From positions 6,300 through 70,299 of the forward strand of contig MNCI01003410.1 of the NCBI GenBank assembly GCA_015680685.1: 64,000 bases of DNA, written 5' to 3'. Within the stretch, counting starts at the first letter, position 1. The number at the start of each line of letters is the position of its first letter. The translations under genes and the position numbers were made by a program. This document shows, one piece after another, positions 1-11,490 of this stretch. Under the pieces are notes generated by a model. That model did no database searches and was not told the origin of the DNA. It was given only the letters and a program-made list of their open reading frames with translations. Origin of the DNA: Gnetum montanum. Taxonomy: Eukaryota; Streptophyta; Gnetopsida; Gnetales; Gnetaceae.

Positions 1-936
1 GACATATGGGGAATTGATTTTATGGGGCCTATTACACCAATGTCCAATGGAAAAGCCTACATTGTTGTTACTGTTGACTATTTTACAAAGTGGGCAGAAG
101 TAGCTACTGTTATGGATTGTACATCATCTACTGCTACATGATTTATTCAACAAAAAATTGTAAATAGGTTTGGCGTGCCTCATGCACTTATTTCTAACAA
201 TGATACACATTTTACAGGTGCAACTTTCTGGAAGTTGATGTAACGCTTAGGAGCTGAGCATAAACTAACTACACCATATCATCCTCAAGTGAATGATCAA
301 GCTAAAGTCACCAATAGGGAGATCACAAAAATACTGACATGGACCATTAGCAAATATAGGCGAGATTGGAGCACCAAACTGAACGATGCTCTTTGGGCAT
401 ACCGCTCCATATGGAAACTCCCTACAGGCTACTCGCGCTATGAGTTACTGTATGGTAAACTTCCAACACTTCCTATCCAAGCTGAGCTCCATACAATATC
501 TACAACATGTGACCTCAACCTTGATCTTAGTCTAGCATAGAAAGAATGGTTGATGAACCTTAACTTGCTAGATGAAAATCGATTAGCCACCCTGTCATCC
601 AATGAATTGCATAAGGCCTTTAACAAACAATGTCATGACCTAAGGATTAGGAAAGTCAAATACCAACTGGGAGAGAAGGTTCTTTATTGGAATCCCACAC
701 ATGTTCCACAAAAAACTAAATTTCAAATGCTATGGGAAGGACCTTATGTCATTCATGAAACTTTTCCTTTAGGGGCCATGATGATTTATAAACCTAAAAG
801 CCCGAACAAGAAATTATTGGTCAACATCCAGCAAACCAAACCTTTCCATGAACCTAAAATGGCCTTAGACATAATAAAGAAACATGGGCTACAAGCATTG
901 GTTATGGCATTGGAAAGACATGTTACCCATGCCTGA
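1..936 (+). pseudogene. Decayed Ty3/gypsy integrase (catalytic core and C-terminal part)
   Basis: In frame 1 this reads through the integrase core (WGIDFMGP, YFTKWAE), a degenerate second-Asp region, the TPYHPQ segment and the C-terminal WEGPYVIH region. It would join viral-type cDNA to host DNA as part of a pol polyprotein. Stops interrupt it at 139-141, 241-243 and 538-540. Compared with the intact-looking core in element A, the second catalytic Asp is Asn here (codon 196-198), its neighbour Gly is Asp (202-204), and the catalytic Glu is Lys (304-306). Only the first Asp (16-18) remains. The C-terminal tail is joined at about 870 straight to 3' non-coding sequence: some 0.65 kb present in element A (27115-28825, minus its solo LTR) is missing. 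No chromodomain is visible. Confidence 0.92.
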
Positions 937-2158
937 AGGTTCCCTTTAACTAAGACCCTTTCTCACTTCCTGCTCTTCTGTTCTTTTCTTGTTGGAATGG
1001 TAGTAGCCTTGTAGAAGCATTCTTACTGCTTCAGGAGGATGGATTGGTCAAGTGTGTTGATGTAAGGTCATTGGATGTGGTTAGTTTGAATCTAGATTTG
1101 GAATGAATTCTATTAAGTCACCTTAATCACATACTACACAAGGGACTATACACAACCTTAATTTTGGGATTCCATTACATTCTCTTCTCTCTTTTCGTAT
1201 TGCTTCCCATATTTCACCTCATTGCTGATTTTATGATTTTTCTATATCTTGGTTGACACATTGTTATTCTTTGGTAAACTCTTGTGGGTAAGTTCTTAAC
1301 CATTGTTTCCATATGTCATTCTGAGAGCCTAGGGACTCTTTCGTTTGTGGGTTTGTCAGGGCATTGAGGGCATGAGCTTGCTTTGGGGAGGACCCACTGG
1401 CATTCCTTTTTGGTATAATTGTTAAGCCCTTTCCCTTAAACATTTTCGCAATTAACTATTTCTCATCTCACCCCATCCATGACATCCAATTTTTTTTATT
1501 GGCTTCACCGTTCTTCTTCTTCTAATCTTCCTTGTTCTTTCATTTTCCATCTTACTACTACTGGAGGTTCACTCTTAGTTGCAGGGGGCCTGTCACAAAT
1601 TTCTCCATTCCATTACTTATCTCACCCCTACACCTTGGGTAGTTACCAATATAAACCTCTATCCCAGTATTTGCCATACCCACAACCTAGCCAATGTGCT
1701 TCATATCGAGGTAAGGTATCAATCACATTATATCTTATCTATCCTTGCTAATTCGTGATTGTGTTATGTGTGTAGATGACGATTACACAAACAATGGACT
1801 GGGATAGGAGGAAGCACTCAGGATGGATTATAGCTGAAGCATTTATGCAAAGAACATGCATCATATGGCTATGGATGAACAACGGTGTGCACAGTCTTGA
1901 CATTGGAAGCAACACATCTTATTTTCTTTTCTCTCTCTCTCCAAGCTATCAAATAAAGGTTTGGATGTCATCTATGTACGATGTTCATGACAATGGGTAT
2001 GAACACCAATGTTGTAATATGTTTGTCGATCCATTCATCGGGCACTTTGAGTCTATCATTCCATGTCACTGTCAGATTATCATATGGTCAATAATCCCAT
2101 ACCTTCCCAATATTTTGTAAGGAACTCAAGGACGAGTTTTCATTGAATTGTGGGGGTA
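937..2158 (+). other. Element 1 3' non-coding region and polypurine tract
   Basis: No supportable coding sequence; short ORFs here are not shared with the relatives. It aligns along its length with 28900-30123 of element A. It holds one conserved block at 1373-1398 (CTTTGGGGAGGACCCACT) seen in all five related elements, and the end of another at 911-939 just inside the integrase frame. The last bases (GTGGGGGTA, 2150-2158) abut the LTR and are the likely polypurine tract that primes plus-strand synthesis. Confidence 0.75.
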
Positions 2159-2988
2159 TGATGAACCGCGATATCGAGACTGTGATATCAGATCCACGAT
2201 ATCAGGTCCATGATATCAGAGCCTGCCAAGTGATATCGAACATACGATATTGAAACTTGTCTCATTGCCTATAAATAAGAGGTAGGCGCACCTAGTTTGG
2301 GCATTAGTTTTCTTAGTCTCTTACCCGAACTCTTGCAATTTTCCCTTTCTAGAGTTAGAATTATTTTTGAGTGTCCGCAGTAGGAGTCATAAAGTGAATA
2401 GATATTTATTCGAGCATTGTGTACCTAAGCACACCTTATGGCTGGAAATAAAGATGAACTTTGTGATAAACCTTGCAGCATTCAGAATAGCTTATTTATT
2501 ACCCTTAATTTTATTTACAGTTCTTTAATGCTTTCATTAGTTAATTAATGTCACTTTTATTGATTTGTTAATTTTCAACAAGTAAGCACACTCAATACGA
2601 CCACTTCGAGCATACATGGAACACTTGGTAACCCAGTGACGACTAGCGTTTGGTAATCCCAGTAGTGTTACACTAGTTCAGGATGTGCACGAAGAGTGGG
2701 AATAGATGCTAGTGCTAGGACTAGTTAGAACCTAGAGGATTAGTTAAATTAAATTAGTTACTTAATTATTTCACTTCTTCCTTTTAGCACCAAGACATAA
2801 AACATAAACAACATAAAAATCATATACCATACAATCATGTCATACGAGTAAGCTTGGGAAGACAACAATCGCCTAACCCATCCTTGTTCTATGAAGGCGC
2901 ATAAGCACTTAGTCCTTGGAGTTTGACCGGATTACGTGTAACGCTCATATTCATATGGTTGAGCATAGGGGTACCTCGCTGCTCATCA
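2159..2988 (+). repeat. 3' LTR of element 1
   Basis: 830 bp, opening TGATGAACC and closing GCTCATCA, with the terminal inverted repeat TGATGA/TCATCA. The first 100 bp (U3) hold repeated GATATC palindromes. A TATA box (TATAAATA) lies at 2270-2277 and an AATAAA-type poly(A) signal lies near 2445. It is clearly the same LTR family as 20017-20842 and 30124-30961. Its 5' side is joined to the polypurine tract, so it is the 3' LTR. Confidence 0.92.
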
Positions 2989-5900
2989 CTTTCCATAATG
3001 AAACTAAGAACAAACTCATGATCATTATGCTTAGATAGAAGAGTGAAGAACCAAGTGGGAATGCAAAGGGTGTGGATTCTTTTAGATTACTACTGTGAGT
3101 TCTATACTTACTTAGGTTGTATTTTGTCTTTGTAGATCTACCAAAAAATGGGAGCAAGAGTACAAGAAGTGGTGCCTTACCATGTCACTAAAAAGACATG
3201 TTATGCATGCCTGAAGGTAGTCCTCTAATAAGGTTGACACAGTTAAAAATAAAATAAATGCATAAGAATAAATTCCCAGGGGTCCCACTGGAAAGACATG
3301 TTACCCATGATTGAAGGTAGGTAGCTTCTTAGGAATCTAAAAAAATCATAAAAAGTGCAATGAATAAACTCTTCCCTTAGACAATATGCCAAGTGATAAT
3401 ACTCCTTGCAATAGTGGTAGCCTTACGGTGGTAACTCTCAAAGATGAAACAATGCGATGTTACTAGAAAGTGGTTTGGACTTGGTTTGAATCTTGGAAAC
3501 AAGGACTAATGATTACTTTAACCAATAATAACACACAAGGATCCATTATTCCTATGGTAAGATACCTCACATCCCAAGCTTAGTAATCCTATCTCTAGTC
3601 CATCTCACCTCACAATATATTTAATCATAACTTGTGGTTTTGTATAATATAGCATTATTTTCCCAATCTGGTGATACTAACACATGTGTTTTTTAGACAT
3701 GTATGTCTTAGATTCAACTCCTTGAGTGCTAAAGAACACTTTAGGTGTGACTATAGAATGGCACTAAGGGTTAGAGCCTACTTTGGGGAGGATCCACTTG
3801 TATAACTCTTGTATTTCATACTTGCCATGAAATCTCACATCATCTTGTATCTTCCAAGATCATCCAAAATCTAATAAATACTTCATGTAATCTCTAATAG
3901 TTTGTCCATGCATTAGAAATTCATTACCCATCTCTTATCCATACAATAAACTTTCACTACCTGAGATTCCTTCTTTAGGAGCTTTGAATGTCAAATTTTT
4001 GAAAATTGTGCATCATTAATGACCATGACCCTCTAAATAAGCTTTACATCTTTCAAATATTCCATTTGACTCATTTTTTCCAAGAAAAATGAATGAAAAT
4101 TTTGAAATCTTTTAACGGTGATGACGTAGCTATGATGTTGTAAGCACCCATGATGTCGTATCTACAATGTATGATCTACAATGTCATGCATGTAACAATA
4201 GGATATATACATGTGGGAGTTAGTGAAATTTTTTGCTTCCTCATTTTACAACAAGAGATTTATTACAGTTTTTTTTTCAAAACTCTTGCACATTAGCTTC
4301 CAAAGGCCATAACTTTGCTCTCATAGCTCCAATTTTCAAAATGCTTAAATCCTATTAATCATGGAGCGCTGAACTTAGTCATGGGAGGGGGAGGGTGTTG
4401 CATTGCATGACATAAGAGAAAATTTAAAAATTTGATCCAAAAGTTCTTACGCTGGAAGATACTATAAAGGGTAAGTATAAAGAAATAATAAGAATCTTAA
4501 CATTAATTAATCAAACTAAGGCCAGAAAGATTTAGATCATACTCCTAATAGATCATACCAACTATTTTAGACGATAATAAGTAAGAAAATGATAAGAAGG
4601 TCATAAGAAACTAAATAATATAACACCTAAGGGGTTCCTTTTTTGCAAATTTTTCTAACTCTGTAATCATAAGATGATAAGAACTTGATCTAACCAAGAG
4701 TACGAGAAGGATTATGAACAATTAAGAACTAATGAAAACATTTTGTTAATCCTAAACTCATGATTGATTGTAAATGGTCCCAAAGAGGATACCAAAAGGA
4801 GGGCCTTCACAACCTAGAAGCTGTAAAGATGCAACTCCAAGCATCTCCATTATGGCCCACACTAACTAACAACGGTGAATGGGACTTAGGAGAAACATAC
4901 CAATTCTGGAGAAATAAAAAGGCCAATGTAATTGTTAAAATTGGAGTCTTTATGCCATACTTAGTAGAGAGGACATATAGAAAAAGAAGACAAGGATAAA
5001 AGAGGAGAAACTTTCCAAAAGCCTAATGACAAAGGGAAGAAGCCGAGGGAAGAGCCACCACTGCCTAAAATATGAACTATATCAAGCCACTTTAAATTTT
5101 ATTTTTGTTTTGTCATGTAACTGTGTCATTTTTTAGAGTCATTCAGTAGTTAGAGTTAGTCAATAATCTCATACCTTTCCAATTTTGTAAAGAAAGCTCA
5201 ATCCTATCTTGTTAACACGAGGACTGGTTTTTAGTCAATTGTGGGGGTATGATGAATCATTAGTTGGTTGAGATCTTGTAGATGCTACATTGCATTTGTG
5301 TTGTAGCAACCCTATTGGTGCATCTAAATTGGTTGCTATGTCATAGATGCAACGATGTGATGTTGCATCTGTTTGATAAAGTCATTTTTTATTCACCTAC
5401 AATATCGTATCTATGATGTTGTATATCCAATATTGTAGCACATGCTATGACATCGTTAATTCAATATCACGGGATGTGTGTAGCCTATAAATACAAGACT
5501 TGGGTGCATGGATCTGCATAAGTTTCATTCCATCCTCAAGTAAATTCTTTTAGTTTCATTTTGTAGTTTTAGCGATAAAGTGAATGCCTGCAATGTGGTG
5601 TTGAGTAGTTGTACAGAATCTTTATTCAAGTGAAGTGTACTTGGACACAGTTCATGATTAGAAATAAAGATCGAGATTTGTTTTCATCATTGCAGCATCC
5701 ACTTAGTTTTACTATTTTACTTAGCAAAGTTTTTATTGTTATCTTAGTTTAATCATTTACATTCCCAAGTATTTTACTTTACTTGTTCATTAGTAAAGTG
5801 GAATAAGTACAATTGGTTTTGAGCATTTGAGTGTAATCATTTGGTAATCTCAATAGTGTTATTGCTTGGTTCGCCAAATAGCATAACACTTATTAACCCA

Positions 5901-6257
5901 ATAACAATTCCATGAGCCCAAGGTGTGTATAATAAGCTAGGATCAGATGCTCATTGCTCTAGGCTAGAGTAGATTTACATTACCATCATTACGTAGATTT
6001 AGAATTCTATTCTCAACTTCCATCATGTTCACAACTAGGAGTATTAAAGGCCAAACAACATCAATTATCATATGCCTCACTTTGGACTAAACCATACATG
6101 ACAAAGCTACCACTAGTCCAAGTGAGAAGACAATGTCTTGCGATCAATGCTTAACAATATAAATATCACAACTAGTCCCATCCATGGAAGTCAACCAAAT
6201 TGTGCATGAACGCTTGTGATTTGTATGGTTGGCCATAGGGGTACCCATCACTCATCA
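2989..6257 (+). mobile_element. Element C: 3' end of an older related LTR retrotransposon
   Basis: 2989-5249 is 3' non-coding DNA that resembles the 3' region of B1 (55379-57185): the same order of motifs, including the ACATGTTACCCATG block (here twice, 3188-3217 and 3289-3317) and the CTTTGGGGAGGATCCACT block (3773-3800). It ends in GTGGGGGTA and a 3' LTR. Element 1 was inserted into it at 2988/2989, so the rest of element C is left of the window. A 79-codon open frame at 4760-4999 has no counterpart in the relatives and is not called a gene. Confidence 0.8.
5250..6257 (+). repeat. 3' LTR of element C
   Basis: 1008 bp from TGATGAATC to ACTCATCA, directly after the polypurine tract GTGGGGGTA. 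The U3 contains GATATC-like half palindromes (5400-5480), then TATAAATA near 5490. The body resembles the LTRs of B1 (57186-58159), including the phrase CCTATTGGTGCATCT. It marks the left edge of host-like sequence. Confidence 0.88.
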
Positions 6258-7180
6258 CCTATCCTTAGCGTAAACATACTTTTTCTTTTCTTTTACATCT
6301 TTTTCCTTGAGTAGAAAAGGACATGCACCAAACCAATTTCTTTCACAATGATAAAAGTGGTAAAAGTTGGTAAGATTATAATATGTAATTGGCTGAATGT
6401 GAGTTATGGATTTTTAAAAAAATTCTATAAAAAGAAATTTGAAACTCCTCTATATAATAAATCTAAAAGGTTCTTGGTGGATGTAAGTAAAAATTTAGTT
6501 CTAGTTTCAGTTTTAGCAATACCAATTTCTTTTTTTAGTTAAAAATATTGATTTCAACCAAAAAAAATTTGTTTATAAGAATTAAATAGTGTGGAATAGA
6601 TTCCATATGCTTAATGAGACCAAATAAAACTAACATTTTGCATCAAAATCTTTAGAATATTCTTTAGATTGGGCACTAAAATCTAAAGTCCATTTACAAA
6701 TAGTTAACATTGCATGCTTCTGTATACATGACCTTATATCTAGGGCACACTACCATTTTAATATCATCTTAACTCAATAAGTAGAAAAAATGAGAATAAT
6801 GTCTAGCATGATTGACTTAAATGTTTTAATTTTGCATTACATTATTGTGTTTCAAAGTAAAATCCCCATTACAAGGTAGGTAACCTAAATTTTGAATGGA
6901 CTCATATCATGATGTAAGATTAAAACCAATGCCTCATATATACATCATTTGGGCATTTTGTTTACAATAACATTATATCACTCCACATTTCTACTCATCA
7001 AGGTATAAATCCACATTATATGAACTAACAAACCTAATAAAAATTTTGGCATTAATAAAAAAATATAAAAATAATTCAAAATCCCTATTAGAAAATGATA
7101 TTTATAGAAAAATGAGTTATCCTTATGAAACCTAACACCCAAAAAAAGAGAAGCTAAATCACACATCAAAATTTTTATTA
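6258..7180. other. AT-rich intergenic DNA, nothing recognised
   Basis: Strongly AT-rich, with homopolymer runs. Two short open frames exist (6348-6542 plus, 6978-7271 minus), but neither has recognisable domains or clear exon borders. The first five bases after the element C LTR, CCTAT, would be one copy of its target duplication; the other is outside the window. Confidence 0.5.
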
Positions 7181-7182
7181 CC

Positions 7183-7480
7183 TTGGTATATGTTATAACA
7201 AGTGGACAATATCCAAACGATATTGGTGTTTCCAGAGGTTTTACATCCACATTTAATGGAAGATTTACCACTCCAGTTCAGCTTAGACATTTTCAGCGAA
7301 AATCTGTTTGGACTTTGTCGCCTAGAGATGTTAAGGATATTTTGTCTTTTGCCCTCTCAATTAATGCGAGGTGTGATTCCAATAAAGTATGCTTACATAA
7401 ACTTATGTTAATTTGGTTCTTACTTGAATTTCACGGGTCCACCCACGGGAAACCGTCGAAGGCCATACAATTAAGAAGAT
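7183..7480 (+). other. Possible isolated exon, unassigned, strand uncertain
   Basis: A 99-codon open frame of protein-like composition on the plus strand. The part up to about 7386 is followed by a good donor (AAAGTATGC) and preceded by AG dinucleotides (TTATAACAAG, TTTCCAG). On the minus strand the same bases also form an exon-like block (about 7340-7192) ending CCAAG then GTAATA. I do not recognise a protein family on either strand. It could be a real exon of a truncated gene or chance. Confidence 0.25.
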
Positions 7481-7652
7481 AGATAACAGCTTTTACACAC
7501 AAAAGACAAATATGGCCTCTCGCAAAAGACAAGATAAATATGGTCGGCGAGGCTTCAGAAAAAGAGCATCTTAAGTAGTTATCGATAAAATTTCACATGA
7601 AATCGCGATTCAAATCAAAATAATAACAGATAAAAAAGTTTTAAAAATTTAC

Positions 7653-7995
7653 CTCAACTACTCCAAAACGGAGAATATTGCTGCAACATCTTCTCAACTT
7701 AAACAATTTCCAAATACAAATCACGTCATCAGCAAACACCGCAGCGTAATCACATTTGCGTTTCGGAACCCAAACAAAAATAATCATTAAAATTTGGGAA
7801 AAAAATATTTCAGTGACTGGATCAACGATCCAGCCCAGCCGATCTGAACAACAGCAGTTATGTCGCAGAAATTAAAATACGGAGAAACATTCCGCCAATG
7901 CCCACGCTAGCACAATCGCAAACACAGACGTTCATAGGACGCAATCCCTACATTCACTTCGTTTACATTTCAGAAAACGCATGATGAAACTGAAA
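7653..7995 (-). other. Gene-like low-copy block, possible 5' UTR exon
   Basis: This stretch has more balanced base composition than the AT-rich DNA around it and does not match any repeat in the window. Read on the minus strand it ends in a canonical donor (TTGAG then GTAAATTT, junction 7653/7652), as a non-coding first exon would. No long open frame is present. It may belong with the exon candidate at 7.2-7.3 kb, but this cannot be shown. Confidence 0.25.
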
Positions 7996-8578
7996 TTTTA
8001 ATTCGTGGGTGTGGACAGATAAATATATATGGTAGGAGTTTTGAAAATATTATTATTAAAAAAATTAGTAAGTTTTTTTGGTAACTTTTAAAATAATATA
8101 TCATTTATGTTTAACAGAAACATTGTGTTATTAGGAATTTTAAATCATCTATTTGTTTTAACTTTCAAATGATAAATCTAATTTTGTGATCGGCCAATAA
8201 TGCATAACAAATAATGAGGAATAGAAGATAAATTGTTAAGCATTTCAACGAAGGCATCCCTGCCACTATTTAAATACGATTGCTTTTATCCCTTCTGTTG
8301 TTTTCCAAAGATTTTAAAATACGACTTGTTTTCCCGGGTTAAGAACTTGTTTAAGATCACAAAAAAGAATAAAAAAACTATACTCTTAAATGTACAATTT
8401 AGTAAGCCATAGAGCTGTAAAACACACAGTAATAACATCTTGTTAAAAGAATTTCTTTACAAATTGGCTTTTGCCAAGTAATTACATTAATGCTTGCAAA
8501 GTACACCAGCAGCGGTTTGTATTAGTTCAGATTCATTGACATATGCACTGTACAGTAGCTTGCTTGCTGTGATGCTAG
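7996..8578. other. AT-rich non-coding DNA, nothing recognised
   Basis: No open frame, repeat or motif that I can support. It lies just downstream of the terminal exon at 8579-9028 and may contain its 3' UTR: minus-strand AATAAA-like sequences occur around 8360-8375. Confidence 0.4.
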
Positions 8579-9028
8579 TTAAGTACCAAGGAGTTCCAGT
8601 TTCCCAGGATCTTGGAAAATAGGCGATGATGATGATGATGATGCATGAGGCGGATCTGAGCTGCTCATAGATCTAAAAATAATCTTGGCTCTCTGGAACA
8701 TGGAAAGCAGAGCCCTAATGCCCAACTTCTTCCTTTTTCTGCGTTTCCAACGACGACAGTTGGATGAAAATTGTTCTTTCCCAGCATGCCGGTCAGAACA
8801 AATCCGAGCGTATGCAAGTTTCTTTTGCAGCCCAATTCTCCTGTACATTAGCGGCAGTAGTCCTGTGTATTTCTCCATTAGATTCTGGACTTCAGCAAGG
8901 CTGCCATTTGAAAGTTTGGCCGCTGCTTTTATGGAGCCAGCAATCATTGCATTTGTATGCATGAAGGAAGCAGATTGCCCAAGCGTGAATTTTTGTGATG
9001 CTTGCAAGGCATGCTTTCCTTTGCTTGA
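8579..9028 (-). CDS. Terminal coding exon of an unrecognised gene
   Basis: About 149 codons open on the minus strand, ending in TAA at 8579-8581. The 5' edge is a strong acceptor (TTGCTTGCAG, then TCAAGC), so I read this as a last exon starting at 9028, not a free-standing gene. The peptide is helix-rich and basic. It has a hydrophobic Leu-rich stretch (LMEKYTGLLPLMYRRIG), a basic run (RRWKRRKRKK) that could be a nuclear localisation signal, and a Ser tract from a TCA repeat near the C-terminus. No frameshift or stop breaks it, which argues for a functional exon. I do not recognise the family. Upstream exons should lie above 9028. The only candidate seen is at 10213-10268, and its phase does not join directly, so at least one exon is unaccounted for. 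Confidence 0.6.
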   Translation of the reverse strand, partial: SSKGKHALQASQKFTLGQSASFMHTNAMIAGSIKAAAKLSNGSLAEVQNLMEKYTGLLPLMYRRIGLQKKLAYARICSDRHAGKEQFSSNCRRWKRRKRKKLGIRALLSMFQRAKIIFRSMSSSDPPHASSSSSSPIFQDPGKLELLGT

Positions 9029-9204
9029 CTGCAAGCAACCTTTTTCTTATTTATTCTACAGCGTCCATCTTATTACCTTTACCGTTAAGCATCGTCCTAA
9101 TTTTGTTAAAGCTTGGAGTTATTTATGTTATGGTAAGATTCTTCTTTCTTAAGTTGGAAGAAGCTAGTTCCAAACCGAATGCAATTATTCAAAGAGGTTA
9201 AGCT

Positions 9205-9690
9205 TTCACTCATCCTATGAACAGTGGCAATCAAAGTGATGATGACAGCATATATCCCAATTAAACTAACTTTCACAGCTCATTTTAAGTTGTAGTTGGA
9301 ATGATAGCTTTATTTTTCAACTCACTACACTAAGTAATGGCTTGGAGTTATATGATATTATATATGGATGTAATGGGGCAGTTCTCTAGAGTATCAAACT
9401 TTGGTGTGAAAATTTCTTTTTTCTCTAATCCAAATAAGTTGTTGATAGCACATATCTAAAGAAAACTGACCATAACTTCCATCCATGGTGCATTTTGTGG
9501 TTTAACCCCCATTCTTGCCTCAACTATGAACAATGACAATCACATCTCTGCTGATAGTGCATATCTCAAGAAAACTAACAACTTTCACAGGTCATTTTAA
9601 GTTGTAGTTTTAACCCCCCACTCTCACCTTAGCTATGAATAGTGGTTATGACAACTCTCTGTGCAAGCTATGATAGTAGTTACAGCTTAA
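9205..9690. repeat. Imperfect local repeats (about three partial copies)
   Basis: The phrase CATTTTAAGTTGTAGTT occurs near 9281 and 9592. Around it recur variants of 'CTATGAACAATGACAATCA', 'TTTAACCCCCA' and 'AAGAAAACT...AACTTTCACAG'. Copies start near 9205, 9470 and 9600. This looks like decayed tandem duplication of non-coding DNA; no coding sense is visible. Confidence 0.5.
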
Positions 9691-10212
9691 TTTTTCCTCA
9701 TATGACTACAACACTAAGCATGTTATATATATTAATGGGTGATTTCCTCCATAGTAAATATCATTTGTAAAAATAAAATAAAAAAGTTCAATCTAAGCTC
9801 AATGCTCATCTCTCAAAAGTCACACAGCTCTCAAAGTTCAAATCCAAGTCTTAATACGGTACTATCATTTTCTCAAAGTATAAGGTCAAAAATTCTCTCC
9901 GTAATTACTTGCAAGTATTCTCTCCATAATTCTCTCAAAAATTCTCTCCGTAATTCTCTTCATAATCAAAAGTATGAGGTCTTAAAGGGCTATCTCCCAT
10001 CATTACCGAAATTTTTTTAATGCCTAAATTTTAACTCCACAATTACCTTCTTCTTAAAGTAAACATTAGATTACCTTAAGGTTCAAGCAGGAAATGAACA
10101 TGGCATTGTTGACAATTAAGTAAATCAGCATTTTGTATGATATTCAAGCTCTAAACCAGAGAAATCTTGTAAGCTATCTCACTATTTAACTTTTTCTTAA
10201 TATCTTAAATAC

Positions 10213-10268
10213 CGAACAAGCAAGAAATGACGTCGTTCTTGGTGTGAAAGCGGGGCTGTCGATGGCAT
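10213..10268 (-). CDS. Candidate first coding exon, low confidence
   Basis: On the minus strand an ATG at 10268-10266 opens about 18 codons (starting MPSTAPLSHQE) to a donor (TTCG then GTATTT, junction 10213/10212). A TATA-like CTTATATAG lies about 100 bp upstream (10374-10366), and the surrounding DNA is less AT-rich than its neighbours. It could be the first exon of the gene whose last exon is 8579-9028. The phases do not join directly, so an internal exon would be needed. It may equally be chance. Confidence 0.22.
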
Positions 10269-10644
10269 CGCTGTTCTTGTAAATAAAGCTTCGATTAGAA
10301 GTTACGTTCCCACTTAACTTTTATATTTCCTCAGTTTCTATCGATCGTTATGTGCTCCCACATCACTATATAAGTTTAGGTAACCAGGGTCCACAGTGCC
10401 TGCAAAATCCCGCGGACAGCTTTCGCTGAAAGATAGTTCTTTAAATCATTCTCCGACTAAACACCAGCATACCATTCACATTACAATTGACGATGAATCT
10501 ACCATGAAATATCTTTCGAAAAAAGCAAGAAAGAAAATGCATGCATGAATGCTTCAATAATTAAACATTTTTTTAAAAACAAATTAAAAAAAACATCGTA
10601 AAGTATTATTTTTAAAAAAGGTACAATATGCAGCAGTTGGTCAA

Positions 10645-10744
10645 ATAGAAGACTCGAAGATTTTCTGATATTTGCAATATCTAAACTATCATAAATAGAA
10701 GATTGGAGGATTTTCTGATATGTGCAATATCTAGACTATCATAC
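10645..10744. repeat. Two tandem copies of a 50-bp unit
   Basis: Units start at 10645 and 10695, each opening ATAGAAGA and containing GATTTTCTGATAT and GCAATATCTA, with only a few substitutions between them. Non-coding; lies 0.75 kb beyond the FLU 3' end. Confidence 0.8.
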
Positions 10745-11490
10745 AGTCCCCAGAGTCCCCATCTCTGTGGGGAAAAATCATTTCGGGGAAATAAATGTAT
10801 GGAATAAAAAAGCTGATGTGACTAAGGGCCATGGAAATTTGTTCTTAAAGAAAACTGCATGCGAATTTTTCATACTTGATAGGGTCTGATAGACTCTGGG
10901 GTTTGTTGCTTCGCAAGTGACATAACAACATGACAACGTTGGGAAGGAGACGATGCTAGCAAAACCCCGGAAGGAAGGGTCTGTGGATGAATAAAAGTCT
11001 ATCCTATCCTAGTGGGTGCACCAATGCTCCTGTGCTCAGGATCCAACTCACAATTTTCTGACTTGAAACATAAGCACATTACCATCACTCCAAATGATAG
11101 TCCCTGATAAATATAATCTTGATTAATTCAATTTGCCAATGATATTTCTAAACTTGTATGGATGCTGATATTTGTGAGTGGGTTCCATTAATTGCTCATT
11201 ATAGATGTCAGTTTCTATTGTTATTTATTTTCTGAGATAAAAAGCGAAGGTAAGGCACGCTGCCTGGAATCCAAGGAAGATGTACAGCTTAGCCAATCAT
11301 TCACGGGCAAAAATTATTTCTGAGCATATTAAGAAATAATAATTTTAGAATATTACGATTTCTGACAGAAATAACTAACTACATTATTTTTATCACCCAG
11401 AATTGCTAAGGGCTGCTACTGCCATACATCATTCATTTCTGAAATGATTTCGATAACCTTAAATATGGCAGCTGCTGCAACTGTAAGAAG

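Larger units (their letters stand above)
1..2988 (+). mobile_element. Element 1: 3' part of a decayed Ty3/gypsy LTR retrotransposon
   Basis: The window opens inside the integrase of a Ty3/gypsy element. Integrase is followed by about 1.2 kb of non-coding DNA, a purine-rich tract ending GTGGGGGTA, and a 3' LTR running from TGATGA to TCATCA. Element A (20017-30961) matches it over integrase, 3' non-coding region and LTR. The 5' LTR, gag and most of pol lie left of the window. The DNA after the LTR (from 2989) matches the 3' non-coding region of B1 near 55379, so this copy inserted into an older relative, element C. The expected target duplication would be CTTTC (2989-2993), but its partner is outside the window. 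Confidence 0.9.

Noticed and set aside
1-936. Integrated plant pararetrovirus or retrovirus
   Set aside because: LTRs with 5-bp target duplications, Ty3/gypsy domain order and no movement or coat protein fit LTR retrotransposons; no virus-specific gene is seen.
4760-4999. 79-codon frame in element C
   Set aside because: It falls in a 3' non-coding region and has no counterpart in B1, B2, A or element 1.
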